Shown here in pieces: positions 10,687 through 24,797 of a stretch of DNA of 64,000 bases (the stretch's first letter is position 1; each line of letters opens with the position of its first letter). Origin of the DNA: Elysia chlorotica (Eukaryota > Mollusca > Gastropoda > Plakobranchidae); assembly GCA_003991915.1 (NCBI GenBank), contig RQTK01000532.1, forward strand, positions 1-64,000. Direction: 5' to 3'. Below the pieces are notes generated by a model. That model worked only from the letters and a program-made list of their open reading frames with translations. It did not search any database and was not told the DNA's origin. The position numbers were made by a program, and so were the translations under genes.

Positions 10687-12058
10687 GGTAGTTGAATTTC
10701 CCGTTGTCTAGTAGTCGAGACACACTCTGTGAAAGGTTGACAAAAGCATGAAGGTAAGCCATACAACATTTCTTTGAATATATAAAAATTACACAGAAAT
10801 TTGGGAACATTAATCTAGCCATTTACGCAGTTAGTTGAGCCTATGCACAACACTTGGAATATACATAATTCGAATTAAATATAATAGTGTCTCGGTCAAG
10901 TGGTCACCTCCGTTTTAATAGAAATTTGCTGCTTAAGAAATTTGTTTAAGAACTTGTCATCCCCTTGAAACAAGTCTAAAAAAACTGCTCTTGGCATCAC
11001 AATTAGTTTAAGAACCCGTTAAAGAGACAATCATCTCATAGTCTAGGTGTCAGCAATTGTTTTAACCCTTCAAATGTGAACCAAGAGTGGGTAAATCTTC
11101 TCAGTGAGCAGTAGGAGTTGAGAATTGACTATTCATGCGACCTCTTGATAGTCCTTTCCGGTTGTAATTTTTTAATGGTTTTAAATATAAACTCTCAAGG
11201 AGCTCTCTTTGAAAATCATCGCATACTGACAACTGATGTGAGCAATGAAGTAGTGAGCAGTAAGTCTGTAGTTACAAAATTTTTTTTCATACTCAGCTGC
11301 TGCTTTCGTTAGTAATTCTGGATCTAGAGGATGTAAAATTCAACAAAAGACTACTAAAACGATTAATGACTGATCCTTTAATTTTCAAAACACAGATCTA
11401 TGTATACTCTTTTATGATCTTCTATCCTACAACCCAATTTTCTTAAAAGAAAGTTAATAAAGCGGAGACCTCTGCATTGCATAGGATAATAGGCTGAATT
11501 ATAAATCATCCCCAGATTAAGATCTAGATCGTTTAACTCATAAACACAAGCAGCCACTAGATCTACAATGTTCACAATATCTTTATAAATGTGGCCAAAT
11601 CTTATTTAAAAAGATGCACACTAGTTTTCTGGCAAACACTCCTAATAAAAAAAATGATTGATATTGATTTAAATACTAAATTTTCATGGCAAAAATGGGC
11701 ACTCCTTGAGTTTTGTGGTCCCTAGCCTGTGGGCGGGCGGAATTCGATTATTAAAATTGATTGCCATCTTACTCGATCTTTTTAATTTAGTGAAACTCCT
11801 TTGCCTAAAAATCAAGATGCAGATCTACATAACATATTACTAGATCTGTATAAATCTCTTTAATTGCACATGAGTTTCCGAAAATCTGCACATAAGCTTA
11901 CATCGCTTTGTCAACAATAACGAATTTCGAAGATCGTTTCCTACTTTCATTTTCACTTCTATAACTCGAGATTAGACAAGAGTAATGCCCCCTACTAATG
12001 CTATTTCCGTGTAACAAAGGCTTCCAATAATTATTATGTAGCTACAAACAGCCAGTAG
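10687..12058. other. Upstream flank of RPS19BP1, no gene seen
   Basis: AT-rich, with no recognisable coding sequence. The promoter of RPS19BP1 should lie at the left edge of this stretch, but no clear core element stands out. A short CTCGGTCAAGTGGTCACCTC word (10893) weakly recalls the GCGACCACC repeat at 40.1 kb. Confidence 0.5.
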
Positions 12059-12296
<238 letters not shown>

Positions 12297-12736
12297 ACAA
12301 TATCAATTTTGAGAAAACAGTTACACTGTACCGCATGATCAAATTATCTATCTTTGGCTCAGATTTAGATATTACAGCGCAAAGACAAATCAGCTGTTTT
12401 TGGATGCAGCCAGTTGTGCGTTTTTCTTTCCAGCTTATGCTCAGCAGTCCTCTGTAAAACTACATTTCAGCGGCTTCAATCTGTTGTTTATTTGCATTTC
12501 TCAGGGTTCTTCCTTCCGCTCCATCTATCATTGCGCAAAATATTTTTCACACTTTCCAGTTGAATAGGTTTTTGTTTTTCGCCGTTACAATTCTTGGGGT
12601 GATATGTTAGGAACAACGCCCGCTATTTGATCTGATAGAGCCAAAATATCTAAAGTTACTAACTTTTCCTGAATGTTCTTTAATAATGGCTGATTTGAAA
12701 TTTACACTTCCAACTTGTGAGTCCATTTCGTTCAGT

Positions 12737-12866
12737 TTCATGTTCCTTTTGAGGTTTTTTTAATTGATAGCATCGAAAGAAAGCTTTATCATTAAATTGA
12801 TTCATGTTCCTTTTGAGTCCTTTTTTATTGATAGCATCGAAAGAAAAGCTTTATCATTAAATTGTT
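12737..12866. repeat. 64 bp direct tandem duplication
   Basis: Two copies, 12737-12800 and 12801-12866, each running from TTCATGTTCCTTTTGAG to GCTTTATCATTAAATTG with a few differences. No coding content. Confidence 0.9.
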
Positions 12867-13111
12867 CAAGAAAGTCTAATGGTAGCTACACAATGAACTT
12901 TTACACACGAAGTTGGGCAGCAATAATTTATTGTAATAAAAGAGGAATACCGAAAACTCAGTCAAAAATGCTCTTGGATGGCGAGCAGGAGTTCCGCTGT
13001 TCGAATCACAGCTGACACCCACGTCGAAATGGAATTTTAAAATAAAATTAATGTAGAGGAACAATGACTAATCAAACATATTAGGAAATCGTCATCCCAT
13101 TTGATTCCAAG

Positions 13112-13275
13112 CTTAATACAGGAGTTGAGTTGGTTTTAACGTCCAACATCAGCACTATATAGGCTATGACTGTAGACGGGCCCCAAGACGGACGTCTGGC
13201 AAATGTATGTGCTGCCACACACGAGACAGGGCGGGGATACCATGACTCCTGTCTCAGCCGGTCACAGCTCAATAC
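13112..13275 (-). repeat. SINE, tail-to-body copy
   Basis: One of the best-preserved copies of the window's main SINE. Read on the minus strand: a TGACCGGCTGAGACAGGAGT body start, a CACACA block, GACGTCCGTCTTGGGGCCCG, TAGCCTATATAGTGCTGATG and a GTTAAAACCAACTCAAC tail. The tRNA head is missing, although a B-box-like GTTCGAATCAC sits just to the left at 13001 in the opposite direction. Confidence 0.85.
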
Positions 13276-13668
13276 AGGAATAAGAGCCCAAATTTAATAG
13301 CCTATTTAAATAGTTTTATTGTACTATGTGCTGTATAAACTTTAAAATACAAGTGACATTAATTTTGCTCTGTGCATTTAAAACATTGATGTCATTACTT
13401 AATAGTAGCTGCTTCTGTTTAGAGTTTGAACGGTAGTTCGTGTGCTATCACCAAAACTTTACGAGTCCGACAGGAACATTCTCATTTTACCCATGCCTGC
13501 CTACTGAGAGGTGGAGAACCGCCACAGTGCCATACCTGAAGCTGTCAATTTTCCATAAGTCACATTCTGTCAAGTTGACTGATTTTTCACCGGGACTGGA
13601 ATCAGCACCTGACTATACCACTACGCTCCTTAACACAGGAGTTTCATGGCTAGGCTACCTACTACGCC

Positions 13669-13802
13669 TTAGTGATTTGCTATCTTGATTGGGAAAGTCC
13701 AAGTCGCACCAAAGACAAACACTGGCCATTGTTGATGTGTCCGGATTATGGTGTTTGTTTTTGGTGCGATTTGGACTTTCCCAATCGATAGTAAGTCACT
13801 TA
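13669..13802. repeat. Hairpin (inverted repeat, arms about 53 bp)
   Basis: Left arm 13669-13721, right arm 13751-13802, with about 29 bp between. Core words GATTGGGAAAGTCCAAGTCG and its complement in the right arm pair, with about seven mismatches and one indel over the arms. It looks like a foldback element or small MITE. No flanking duplication is clear. Confidence 0.8.
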
Positions 13803-13881
13803 AAGAGTTAAAAGAACCGGGATCCCAATTCAATCGGGAATTGTCCGGTACGATCAGGTAAATTTAATTTGACAGATTACG

Positions 13882-13995
13882 TTCCATAGTGGTTGTGTCA
13901 GTGCCAGTATAGAGAGACCAGCTGAGACAAGAGTCCTGGTATCCCCGTGTGTGTGTGGCCATACGTAAATTGCCAGACATTATTTTTGGGACTCG
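13882..13995 (+). repeat. SINE body fragment
   Basis: Has GACCAGCTGAGACAAGAGTC, CTGGTATCCCCGTGTGTG and GCCAGACATTATTTTTGGGA; same family as 13112-13275 but in the opposite direction, and it lacks the CCTATATAGTGC tail. Confidence 0.75.
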
Positions 13996-14639
13996 TCACT
14001 GTAACTGACCTCCTTTGGAGCCTAGGAAATGTAAAACTAGAGAAGAGCTCCTCTCCTTTAGTCGTCGTGTCGTTGGACCGCGTGTCCATGAATCCTACCG
14101 ACATTTAGTACAAACTGTGGGACCACTGTCATTATTGCACAAAACCCTTGGCGCGTCACAATGCAGCAAGGTCTAACAGTACTACACACAAACAGTGTCC
14201 ATCAGTGCATCTTGAACTGTAGGAGAGAATAGGGCCAACTGAGGGCAGCACGACAGTTTGATTCTGATGCACGCGTTACCTTAAGCACAAAAGTCTTGTG
14301 GGGCAAGTTTTGACAGCCGTGTCAGTCTTTGAACCTCGCGTCAAACTTCCACGCAAACAGTAACTGTTCAGCTGTGTTTTGGTACGATATTTCCCTCTTA
14401 ATCTTATTTCCCTTTTCCACATCATACCTAACCACCCTTACGAAGCTGACAGACAACTTTTTTGTCCTAGTGCGGTATACTTGCCCAACAGTAGCCCTTG
14501 AATTTATTTATAATTGTCCATCCTTGATAACTTATAGATAAGTAAAAGGAACATTGACCCTCATAACCGGGAGAGGCATCTCCAGAAGAAAACATGCAAC
14601 AATAAAGTATGAAATGGTAAATCAAAAGCCTTCACACAA

Positions 14640-17600
14640 GAAAAAAAAAAGTCTCAATCTTAATTATAGTATAGCTTTATTTCTTGCTGTGCCCGAATAA
14701 AAAAAAAATTATAAAAAAAAATGACAAGGCAAGCTGCAATGCAAATAAAAAAAATGTTGTACCTATCATAGTCAAACACACAAATGTGTTAGTAAAATCA
14801 AACAACTTTTCCTTGTCAGCACGAATCTGAATATGTGTAATACTTACAGTAATAAAATGTATAGTAAAAAATATCCAAACCCCATAAGACTTTCTAATTG
14901 AACTCAAACCGATTTTTTTGCTGTTGAAAGTAGTGAGCAACATAAACTTGGTGCACAGTTACAAAGAAATCTCTGAATTTTTTCTGCTAAATATTTGTGT
15001 ACACATGAAAAAAAAAAAAAGAAAAGAAAAGTCATGCACAGAAACGTAGCCCGCGATATCTCTTAAGCGGTGGAGCTTTTTATTTCACTGAGCACTGTAA
15101 CACCGAATAGTGGTGAGGCGATGCCGCAGTTCAGTAGGGCTCTTATGGAGGCTTATTTTCATCCAATCAGCAAACGATACTGAAAGTGACATAGAGTGTA
15201 GCACTATCTCTGATTCTGTGGTTACAGAGCGAAATGTTAGATCTAGATCTATCTATAAGTTCAAACAGTGCAGATCTATGTGGGAGTGGTCCGTGACCGT
15301 CAGGTTTTAGCACACTAATAACCATGTAGCTATTGATCTCACATGGACTAAGAACTACAGAGAAATACACCAGTAAACACATATTTTCATTATAGAAATG
15401 GGCCTAGAACAAAGCTATGTATAGAGTCAAAATACTGTCAAGGCGCCAGGGCTCAAAATGTTAAGTACTGCTTTGGAAATTTCATGGGCAAAGATTTATT
15501 TCAAAATTTACTGTCTTGATAAGCCATTAATTGGCATTAAAATAATTATGGGCCAATCATCTGATCATCCATGGAAAAAAGAGATGAAGAAAAGGTTCAA
15601 ATTCTTTAAAATAAACTTCCATAGGATTTTACTTACAGTTGTACACATGGTATGGATTTTAAATCCTGTACACATGCTGTGCAAAAAGAACTGCCAAACC
15701 ATTTTCTCCAATTAATATTGCTTGATTCACAAAACATTTTCATATAATCATGAACTGATACACATACATATATGTTATATACATGTCGAAAAGAATAGGC
15801 GAAAAATAATTTAAAGAGCAAATTAAAACTCCTGTTCTATTGGCTGTGAATAATTAAAGCTGAACATAGTGCAAAGTATTCATAAAGAAGTACTTTCAGA
15901 ACAGGACTTGAAAGCACTAATCACAACACAAACATAAAAATAAACTTAAAATTAATCATGCACTTGTACAAGTGAAGAGAGTTAGAGAAAGGAAAATGCA
16001 CAGTGTAATGCCTCCTCATGTTTCCGATTGTAAATTTATGCGATACCCCAATATTAGAAAGAAGGAATTACATTTTGTTAATACCTTATATTCCCCACCA
16101 GTCTTAATTCTACAAAACTTTTCAATGAACATAAATTTCATTAGGTGCTTCAATTTTTTTTCTGTAAAATTTTAACAGGAGTGCACATTTACCCAGCAGC
16201 AATCAAATACATCAGGATTGTCTTTCCTGTGCATATAAACACAGGTCCTTATTAACCTTATAGATAGCAATGATTCTTATAACTTCACAATGATCAGAAT
16301 TACTTACATACAGTAATCATAATGATCATATGACATATTTAAAAGCTGACGAGTTGTCCTTATGGAATCCATGGGGTGATACAGTAAGAGTACACTTTGA
16401 TAAAACTACAAAAAACAAGTCATCTGATATTTATAACTATATAAAAGATTGCCTGTGTGATGAAGAGGGGGTTAAAGGTTGAATCAGAAGCTGCCTTCAT
16501 CTAGATAACTAGGGCACATAAAACTAAAAGACAATTACTTGAACAATGTAAGTTTCTGAAACCACACTCTTTTTAAAAGTCTCCTAAAAAGGTTAGTATT
16601 GTTTCAAGGGCAAGGAATGTTTCTAATGCTAATAGTAGTTGCAACCTGTTAAGGGAATATTAGATATCCACTGGTATATATGTGGATGTTTTATCTTGTC
16701 TGGTCCATGATCTGACGGAGGGGATAATTCAATATAAATCCTAAACAGTACATGGGTCATTGTACCCTTGTCTGTATGTTGTGGAATCTTTATGACCTAT
16801 GACTTCAACTTTTTAGACAATGAAATTGGATAATTGAGGAATACACAAAGAAAATACCATTAGAATTATTTTAATTTAGGAGATTCCGATCGTTTTTGAT
16901 TACCCCCCCCAAACCTCCCAATACGATACGATATACAATGGCTTAAAAAAAAACAATGATTCAACATGCATAGTGGATCCTTTAACTTCCTTAGACCTAC
17001 ATATTGATATGCCAAAGGGTCACGCATTTTCAACTTTTTTTCTATGGACTGCTGATGTGACGACTTGTATATCAAGAGCTCCAGGGTTCTTCATGCTAGT
17101 CATGAAGCATGGACGATTACTATCAGTTTGTCCAAAAAAGAGGAATTTAAGTTAAGTCTAATGACAGTGTAAGGGCAATCGGGAACAGTGATTTATTTCA
17201 TTAAAGAGTCAAAGATATATAAAGGTTCTCAAGTATGCACTCAAAAGTTGTCTAAGAGTACGTTTAAGAAAAAGCAATTAATTTCATGCTTGAATAGCAA
17301 AAAAAAAAGAAAATATGTCAAATTTTTTGTTGCTTTATTTCCAAAGGTAACATCATGTATTCCAGTCAAGAGAGCGTTTTAAGACATCTATTATATTTAG
17401 ACAAGATAAATCCTGCACCAAAGTTTTAAATGGTTAATGTCTTCCTTCTTTCAATTCCATCCACTGATACTGATAGTGGCAAAAATTGATTGAAATGTTT
17501 TAGGGTGGATTGTTTGTCAAATGCATTTACTTTGAACATTAAGTCAATGGTGAATAAATAAGATATCAGGATATAGTTTTTTCCATTTGTTTAGTTACGC

Positions 17601-20600
17601 AACAACTGTAATCATGCACTTCATCGGTTTATTTTTAAATTGCCACAATCACATCCTAACATCACAAACTATTGTGTAAACTATAACGAGCTTAATGCCT
17701 TGTTAGCTCTCACGAGTAGTAACTGTTACATGTTTTCGAAGAACTACACATGCGCTGATTCGTCCAGCAGTACCTACAAGGAATCCACCCTCTATTCATT
17801 CACTGATAGCCCCTCAAAATTGTAATTTGTCGAACTTATAAATTCCTTCATTCTATCTGGACAACTTTGATGTCATGCTCAGATTCAAAGCAAATACAGG
17901 TGGCTATAAAAGAAAAAAGGAAAAGAAAAGTTGGAAGAACAAGGTGTAAACAAAATGAGACAGCAAGGAATTAAAATCAAACTATAACTTTATGAACTAA
18001 ACATATAGAAAGACAAAAGAAATGTAAAAAAAAAAAAAAATTATCACAAAGCATGATTAAAGCAAAAATATTCTGCCATTTTAAACGTGTAAAGGATTTA
18101 AATGTTCATAGAGTTCTAGACCATTTTGAAAAACGTTTACAGACCATTGCTAACTTTGCCTGGGCAAGTATTAACTGCTCCATAGTCTTATATTTAGCTT
18201 TATTGAGACACATGCCTATTATTTCCAGGCAGCACTATGGACACAATTTTTATAGGCTGAAAGATCACTTGCAAAATACAAGTCTTTAAAGAAGGCCCAT
18301 AATTATTTTCGTAATCATTATTGGGACAAGGGTTATAACTAAGATCAAGTGGTATCAGCAAAAAAAAAACAACAACAATCATTTAAAAGTTTAAAAAAGT
18401 AAGAAAATTCCCCAATGTCTGTCACTTTTTATAAGGTTATTGATCTAAAATGGAACTCAAGCTACCATTTTTTATAATATTGTTTGATCTTTACCAATGA
18501 GTAATAATAATAAAACTTATTCCCTCATTATGTCCTTTGATTGACCATCACAATAAAACTCGAAATTGTAGGGTAATAATACCATTTGACTTGTTTGCTT
18601 GTTTCTTAACATCCAACCTCAAGAACTAACTGTTCTGTCTGCTCATAGTATCAGATTTGTTTTACAAAGAGGTCAATGAAAAGAGTCCAGCATTTTAAAT
18701 TCAGACTTGTGGAGTTCCAGTTGTCCTCTTTGAATTGATGGAACAATCACAGCTCTGTTGCCTGCAGGGAGTCCAAATCTAACTCTATATGAGAGACAGA
18801 GAATACAAAGAGTAAAGCATTTCATTTTACACTTGAACTGAGTAGATATACCCACACCATGGAAGTAGCAAAACTTGAAAGCCTCATTTGTACGTTTTTC
18901 CTTTACACTTTCTTACAACACAATTTGACAACTATCAGTACACATTTAGGCAAAATTAAATACTGTGCTGCAAGAAAGAGGAAATGAAAATTAAAAAGGA
19001 GACAAAAACAAACAAAAAAGCAATCAGGAGATTAAATGAAATGCAAAATATTAAAGTTACTATACATATATATATATCATAGTATCAGATTTTTCAGATA
19101 TATATATATATACTTTTTAAATTCTGCTACTTAGGAAAGTAATAAAAAGGAAATATATTTACACCAAGATTCATTCGATTAAAAATAATCCAATAAAACA
19201 TTAAAAAGAAGAGAGAAAAAACCCACAAAAAGCTTCAAATCAATAAATAGTAGTGATATATACATTTAAAATGGTTTCATTTAGAATGCATTTGATAAAC
19301 AAGCATATTCTTTTTTGTTCTGTCAATATCTTCTTTCTACAAACAATTATGAACTAAAACATACAGAACTTCCCCTCATTTTCAAGAGAACAAACGAAAC
19401 AAAGCGATGCATTGTACAAAAGAATGTATCAAGATGAGCTTAGCAATAAGGCTGCAACTGCATTCTTGAAAAACTAGTGTTCACTCAGGTATTTATTTAG
19501 CTATTGAGCTTGTTCATTTTGAAACACTACTATCATAAAATGTGAATATGATACACAAAATATGAAAGTCTATGACCGCTGTTTTATGTACAACAGGAGC
19601 TACAGGTCTATATATTGGCTGTCATTATAATAAGTCACTTGTTTGTCACGTCTATTGGGAGATATATTGCCATATTTACATTAGCTCTAACTAACAGCTG
19701 ATTCAAATCGTCACATGGATTACACTTGAGAGATCAAGCATGTTAACTTCGAGATTCTTGATCTAAATCTTTAGAACCAACAAAACAAGATCTCTCTAAC
19801 ACTGCATGTTCTGTAAATTTATTCAAAACATCAGCTATAATCAATATTTCCATACAAAAATAATCCAAAGTATTTTAAATAGCATACGTTTAAAAAATCC
19901 CATTAAAAATCATAGATTTAAGCAAGTCACATGTGAAATAATCGATCCAGTTGGCTATCATTTTGACTAAATTTGAGACAGACTTATTTTGATTAGTTAA
20001 CGATATGAGAGATGAAAAACTAAATGCATATATGAGGTATGGCAGTTGTTAAGACAGAAATTCACCATAAAGGTTCCACAGGAGAGGACTTTGCCCTCAC
20101 TCCCAATAGTTAAAAGCAATTATATGTTAACTTGGGCTCAAATACAATACTATACTGAGTTTGTTAAGTCTCCCATAATAGCATTGAAAATTTTCAAAAA
20201 GATATTTAATGAAGAAGAAAAAAACTACTCTGCAATGCCAAATGCGTCTTAAATCACTGAAAAGAAGGGAAAAAATTTTGATCTAAAAAGTTTGCTCCAC
20301 AAGATGGAAATTTGTTGACGCCCTAAAACTTAGTAAAAGATTTGAATAAAGGTGTGAGAATTTCTGGAAAAAGCGCTCATGTCAGCATATTTGCTGGCCC
20401 CTAGCGCATAATCACATTTGCCAATATATAGGTGCTTTCTCCAGTCACACACACAATGCTTCCAATGGTGTATGGTGCCAAACTCCAGTATTTTGAATGA
20501 TTAAAAAAAGGAAAGGTGATGGCAAATCACTTAAGTATGTGTTATAGTAAAATTTAATTATTTTGTGATAGGTAGGAGGCATACATTTTTTAACAGTTTA

Positions 20601-23600
20601 AAATAGAATAGATTTCAATAAACACGAATGCATGCAAAGAGAACCCTGATTTTACCTGCTAATATGGGTATTATATTAAGCTTTAATATCATGCAAAACA
20701 GAATATAATAATTATATCAATGCCTTCATCTCCTGGTGGTAAAATAAAAACCCAGCTTTTAAGCATAACTAAGACAAAAATATAACATTTGTTAGATTTA
20801 TAGTAAATACTATTTTTCCCCTTAATTTTAAACCTGAAAAGAAGTTAGTTTTAAGTTATTTGAAGACCTTACTCTCATTTTAATTACAGTTTGTGGATCC
20901 AGCTTTCAATTCTCAAATCCTAAAAGAACTATTAAGTGACAAAGTTACAGCAACTCAGTGCATTTTAGACATAGAAGGAGAAATTTGTGCCGTTTAAAAA
21001 ATCAAAACACAAAAACGGGACAATGTTTGACATGACAGAACACATTGTGAGCCAATATGAGATATAATAAAACAAAGTAAATTGGACAATGGTATGTGCC
21101 AAAAAATATGAAAAAAATCACAGCGTGCAAATGGGCAATGCTTCATATGTTAACAAAAAATAAGAAGATTTTTATGTATTGAATATAATAAAAATTTACC
21201 GCTAACTTTTTTTTTAAAAACAACAATATAAACCATCAAAATCTCCGGCCATCGTTTTTTTTAAATCTTGCAAACAATTTTCTGTAAAATTAGTTTATTT
21301 AGGAAGAAAAAAAAGTTTAAAAAATCTATGTTAGCAAACCACCAATTAGTCCTTCAATCTATTCAAATGTAATCACAAGAAAGCACACAATCACAGTAAA
21401 GCAATAATATATAAAAAAAAAAAAAAAATAAAAAAGGTTGGGGGGTAGGGGGGACTGATGAGGAATCCCCAGGGATAACAGATAACCTTAAGGTTTCAGA
21501 TAGAGAATTTACATCATTAACACTCTGCTATAAGCGCGTTCAATATTCTAAATATCTTGAAAAAGTCAAAGCATAATTATATTGTTACATAAAATGTATA
21601 TCTACAAGCAAGTTCAAGGAGTATATGTTAAAAGCCTAAGCAATTATTGTACAGATCACTACATATGACGTGCAATTTTTAATTTTAAAAAAAAGTAACA
21701 AATATGTTCATGATGTTGGCAGTACTTACAATGAAACTGAAAATTGTTTTATATCTAATTGAAAAGATGGAGATGGGCTAAACAGAGGTCTTCTTAGTAG
21801 GATAGAAGTAAAAACAACAATGAAACACCAGACACAAGATAACACATGGTTGTATGGAAAAAAATGTAAACTTTGACAGTGACTGCATTTTATGAAATAA
21901 GCTTGTAAATTTCTGTAAACAGAATGCTGTAGTAAATTTTTTTGAAAAAATATGTATGAAAGGTCATAGCATTTTTAAAGTTGGATTGCAAAAGTTTGAA
22001 TAATCTTTTTGTATATCTCAAGTCTTCACATGAAAAGGAAAAAAAACAACAAAAATATTCAAAGAAGCAGACAGGCAAAACAAGCACTTCGGATTGCAAT
22101 GTGTAGTATAAAATTGTACTTACACTAGAATTATCTTTTCAAATCTAAAATGAGAGACAGAGATGTAAAAATGTAAGAACAAGTAAGAAAGCTTCATTCA
22201 GCACTCTATAATTTTCATTCTCCTGCAAGCTGTCCATGGAACTGTGTCCAATAATTTATCAACAATGGATCTTCTGTCAAATGGTGAAGCCCAAAAGATA
22301 TGAGGTTACCATGAAAGTATACCTGTTGAAACAAACTATAAAAATGTTATGCATTTCTCACCCAATTCAGAATGTGCAGTGAAAAATAATATAACTGTCT
22401 TTTCACATAGATCCAAGAAGAAAATGGTACCTCCTCACAATTGATGTATTTCTAACTAAAATTTAAATGCACCTCAAAGTAAAAAAAAAAAAAAAAAATT
22501 TAAACAGCAAGATATTAACACTTGGTGTATTTGCCAGTGAGTTTTCAGGTGGAATCAGTTGAAGATGCATTTAACACTTCATGCTCACTGGTTAGCACGA
22601 CATAATGCTTTTTTGATGACTGCATGATTGTGGCACATCTGGTAAAAAGGCTGTATATCTTATTTTGCATTAGCTTATGCATATCTTACTTAGGAGCCTA
22701 CCATCAAAGAGGCTCTGCCTATCAACTCCAATATCAAATGAAGCCATCGATAATGCAGACACAATTCAATTTGACCTTAACAAGGGGAGAGAGCCAATGC
22801 TCATTGACCCTGCAAATCCACAAAGCATCATTTATTCACTACATCTCATTTAAGGTTGGTTGCTCTCATTTTACTTGATTTTTTTGCCTGTCTACTGCTC
22901 GCCATTTACTTCTTTTGTCTAAGCAAATCAATGTCAGTGCACCCTACATTGTTAATATTTGTCCTCCTTAACCAAGCATGAGTTGGTAATCCCTGTTCCC
23001 TGTAAGGTTCATATTGATTCATGTGCTTCAGTGTGTGTGTAGATTGCATCCTAATAAGTAATAAAAAAATGTACCCCACCTTCATAGAAAAAAATTATCT
23101 CGACCAAATAAAAAGTAACCATGGTAACCCATATAAAAAAATTATGAAAGTGCTTAAGTGTTGAGATTAAAAAATTATCTGCATGCTTGAGCATTCATTA
23201 CAAATAAGAAAGAACAAATATAAGGATAATTCTTAATCAAGAAATCACATTTGTGTGTGTGTGAAGTATATAATAAGAACTGAACCAGGATCATTTTTTG
23301 TGTTAAGACTTGAGATAAACATCCTGGTGCCATTTGGATAAATACTAACATGAATATATCTTAGTGATTAAAAAAACAAACAGAGAAGACCTGCCTATTT
23401 AAAATATATGATTGTCTTTGATTATTCTCAAACTTAAATTCACAATCACATTAGATGTAAATTTTAAACCATGCATTAAAATAACAAGTGTTGTAAAAAA
23501 AAACAAAAAAAAACAATAGTATTATCTATCTCATGCATAACAGTAAACAATGAGCAAATTTTTATAGTAGAAAAAAGTATTGCAGCTCTTTTGCTATTCT

Positions 23601-24091
23601 CATGTCCACAATTCAATTTCAATGGGTTTTTTTTGTATACCTCCCAATCCACCGCCATCCACCCCCTATATTCATATAATGTTTCATACACCCTCTACAA
23701 GAAGATAAAAAGATTAAAGCGTTGTTTGTTTGTTTTTTTCGAATCACATAAACATCCTTGGCCCACTCAGTTTTGTTGAATTGCTGGAAGAATGTTGAGT
23801 ATGGCAAATTATAATTTGTAAGTTATGATGGTACAATTCAAAAACATTTAGTGGATGAGGATACTTATATGTATATATGAATAATGTAAAGTATTTGGGG
23901 AGAAATAATATAACCAAAATACACAATTTTGGTGTATTAAAAACTGGTAGATTAGACTTATTTTTTTAAATATCACACTCAAGAAAGTTACTTTCAACAA
24001 TGTTGCTTTTGACTCTCAGCAGAGAGCAACAAAACAAGAAGAAAAAGAAAAATCAAATGTAGCAGGAGCACTCATTCATTCTATAAATATA
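14640..24091. other. AT-rich stretch downstream of ARHGAP17-like gene
   Basis: About 9.4 kb without any recognisable gene, LINE or copy of the main SINE. Content is AT-rich with many A/T homopolymers and a TA run near 19065-19115. It begins just past the TGA of the minus-strand ARHGAP17-like gene, so its right part must contain that gene's 3' UTR. Candidate minus-strand AATAAA words lie at 22831-22836 and, far away, at 14676-14681. Which is used cannot be told from sequence alone. The short ORFs here have no familiar features. Confidence 0.5.
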
Positions 24092-24797
24092 TCACAATTT
24101 GGTATCCTCAGATTGTTTAGCTATCGGGGGTGGGGGAGGGGGAGGACTAGGCCTCGGACGCAAACTACTGTGCCGACCCAGAGTATTGGATGTGCCTGGC
24201 TGCATTGTGGTGGGAGAGGGAGAAGTAGCAGAAGAGCTAACCGATCCAGACCCTGCACCTTGAATAAGAGTTTGATCGCCGCCTCCCTCAATAACTGGCG
24301 GAAAAGATAAACTACCTGCATTGGGCACACCAGCCACAGCAAAGTTCTCCATACTGCCTGCCGGCTGATGCATGACGGCCCCTGTGGAGGCCGATCTTTG
24401 GTGTCCTTTAATCGCGACGGCGGGGGGGTTCAGTAAGGGTGGTAAGCGAGGGCGGTCTGGTTTGTCTGGGGGAGGCACTGACGGTCGGTCTCCTCCATGG
24501 AACGACATTCGGTGCCTCTCGCGGTCAGAAAACCCGAGGGCTGGGTGGGACTCAGAACTCAATTCCGGAGAGGCCAGAGGGGCAGCTACTTTACTCTGGG
24601 GGTGAGGCTGGCTATTGGAGGCATCGCCCGATCCGCTCGTGCTGGGAACACTCACGATGCCTCCAGGGCTGGAGCTGGTGCTCCCTGGTTTCCCAGCAGA
24701 CGTGGCCGTCACGACGACGTTGAAAGGCCGCTCTGGTGGTGGGGGTGGGGCTGGTTTGCGTGTCGCTCGTCTCTGCACTGGACTCGTAACACTTGGG
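24092..24797 (-). CDS. ARHGAP17: Last coding exon of ARHGAP17-like gene, PDZ-ligand end
   Basis: Codes for 234 residues, Pro-rich, with RKPAPPPPPERP near its start, PPPDKPDRPRLPPL in the middle and PRPSPPPPPPPIAKQ near the end: likely SH3-domain ligands. The protein stops with QSEDTKL; T-x-L at the last three residues is a class I PDZ ligand, as in the human ESTAL end. The acceptor is either CCAAG/ at 24798 or CCCAAG/ at 24792; both keep the frame and the pyrimidine tract is weak. Confidence 0.85.

Noticed and set aside
10498-10695. Plus-strand frame over RPS19BP1 exon 1
   Set aside because: Antisense overlap; the minus-strand exon fits the family and the phase.
12965-13025. tRNA gene candidate (GTTCGAATCAC box)
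   Set aside because: Only a B-box-like word with a weak A box; arms do not pair, so a SINE scrap is more likely.
17640-17825. 61-codon plus-strand frame rich in Ser/Asn/Tyr
   Set aside because: No homologue recognised, no splice or start context, in AT-rich sequence where such frames arise by chance.
22624-22878. 84-codon plus-strand frame with a hydrophobic start
   Set aside because: Could pass for a signal peptide, but no domain, no repeats and no supporting neighbours.
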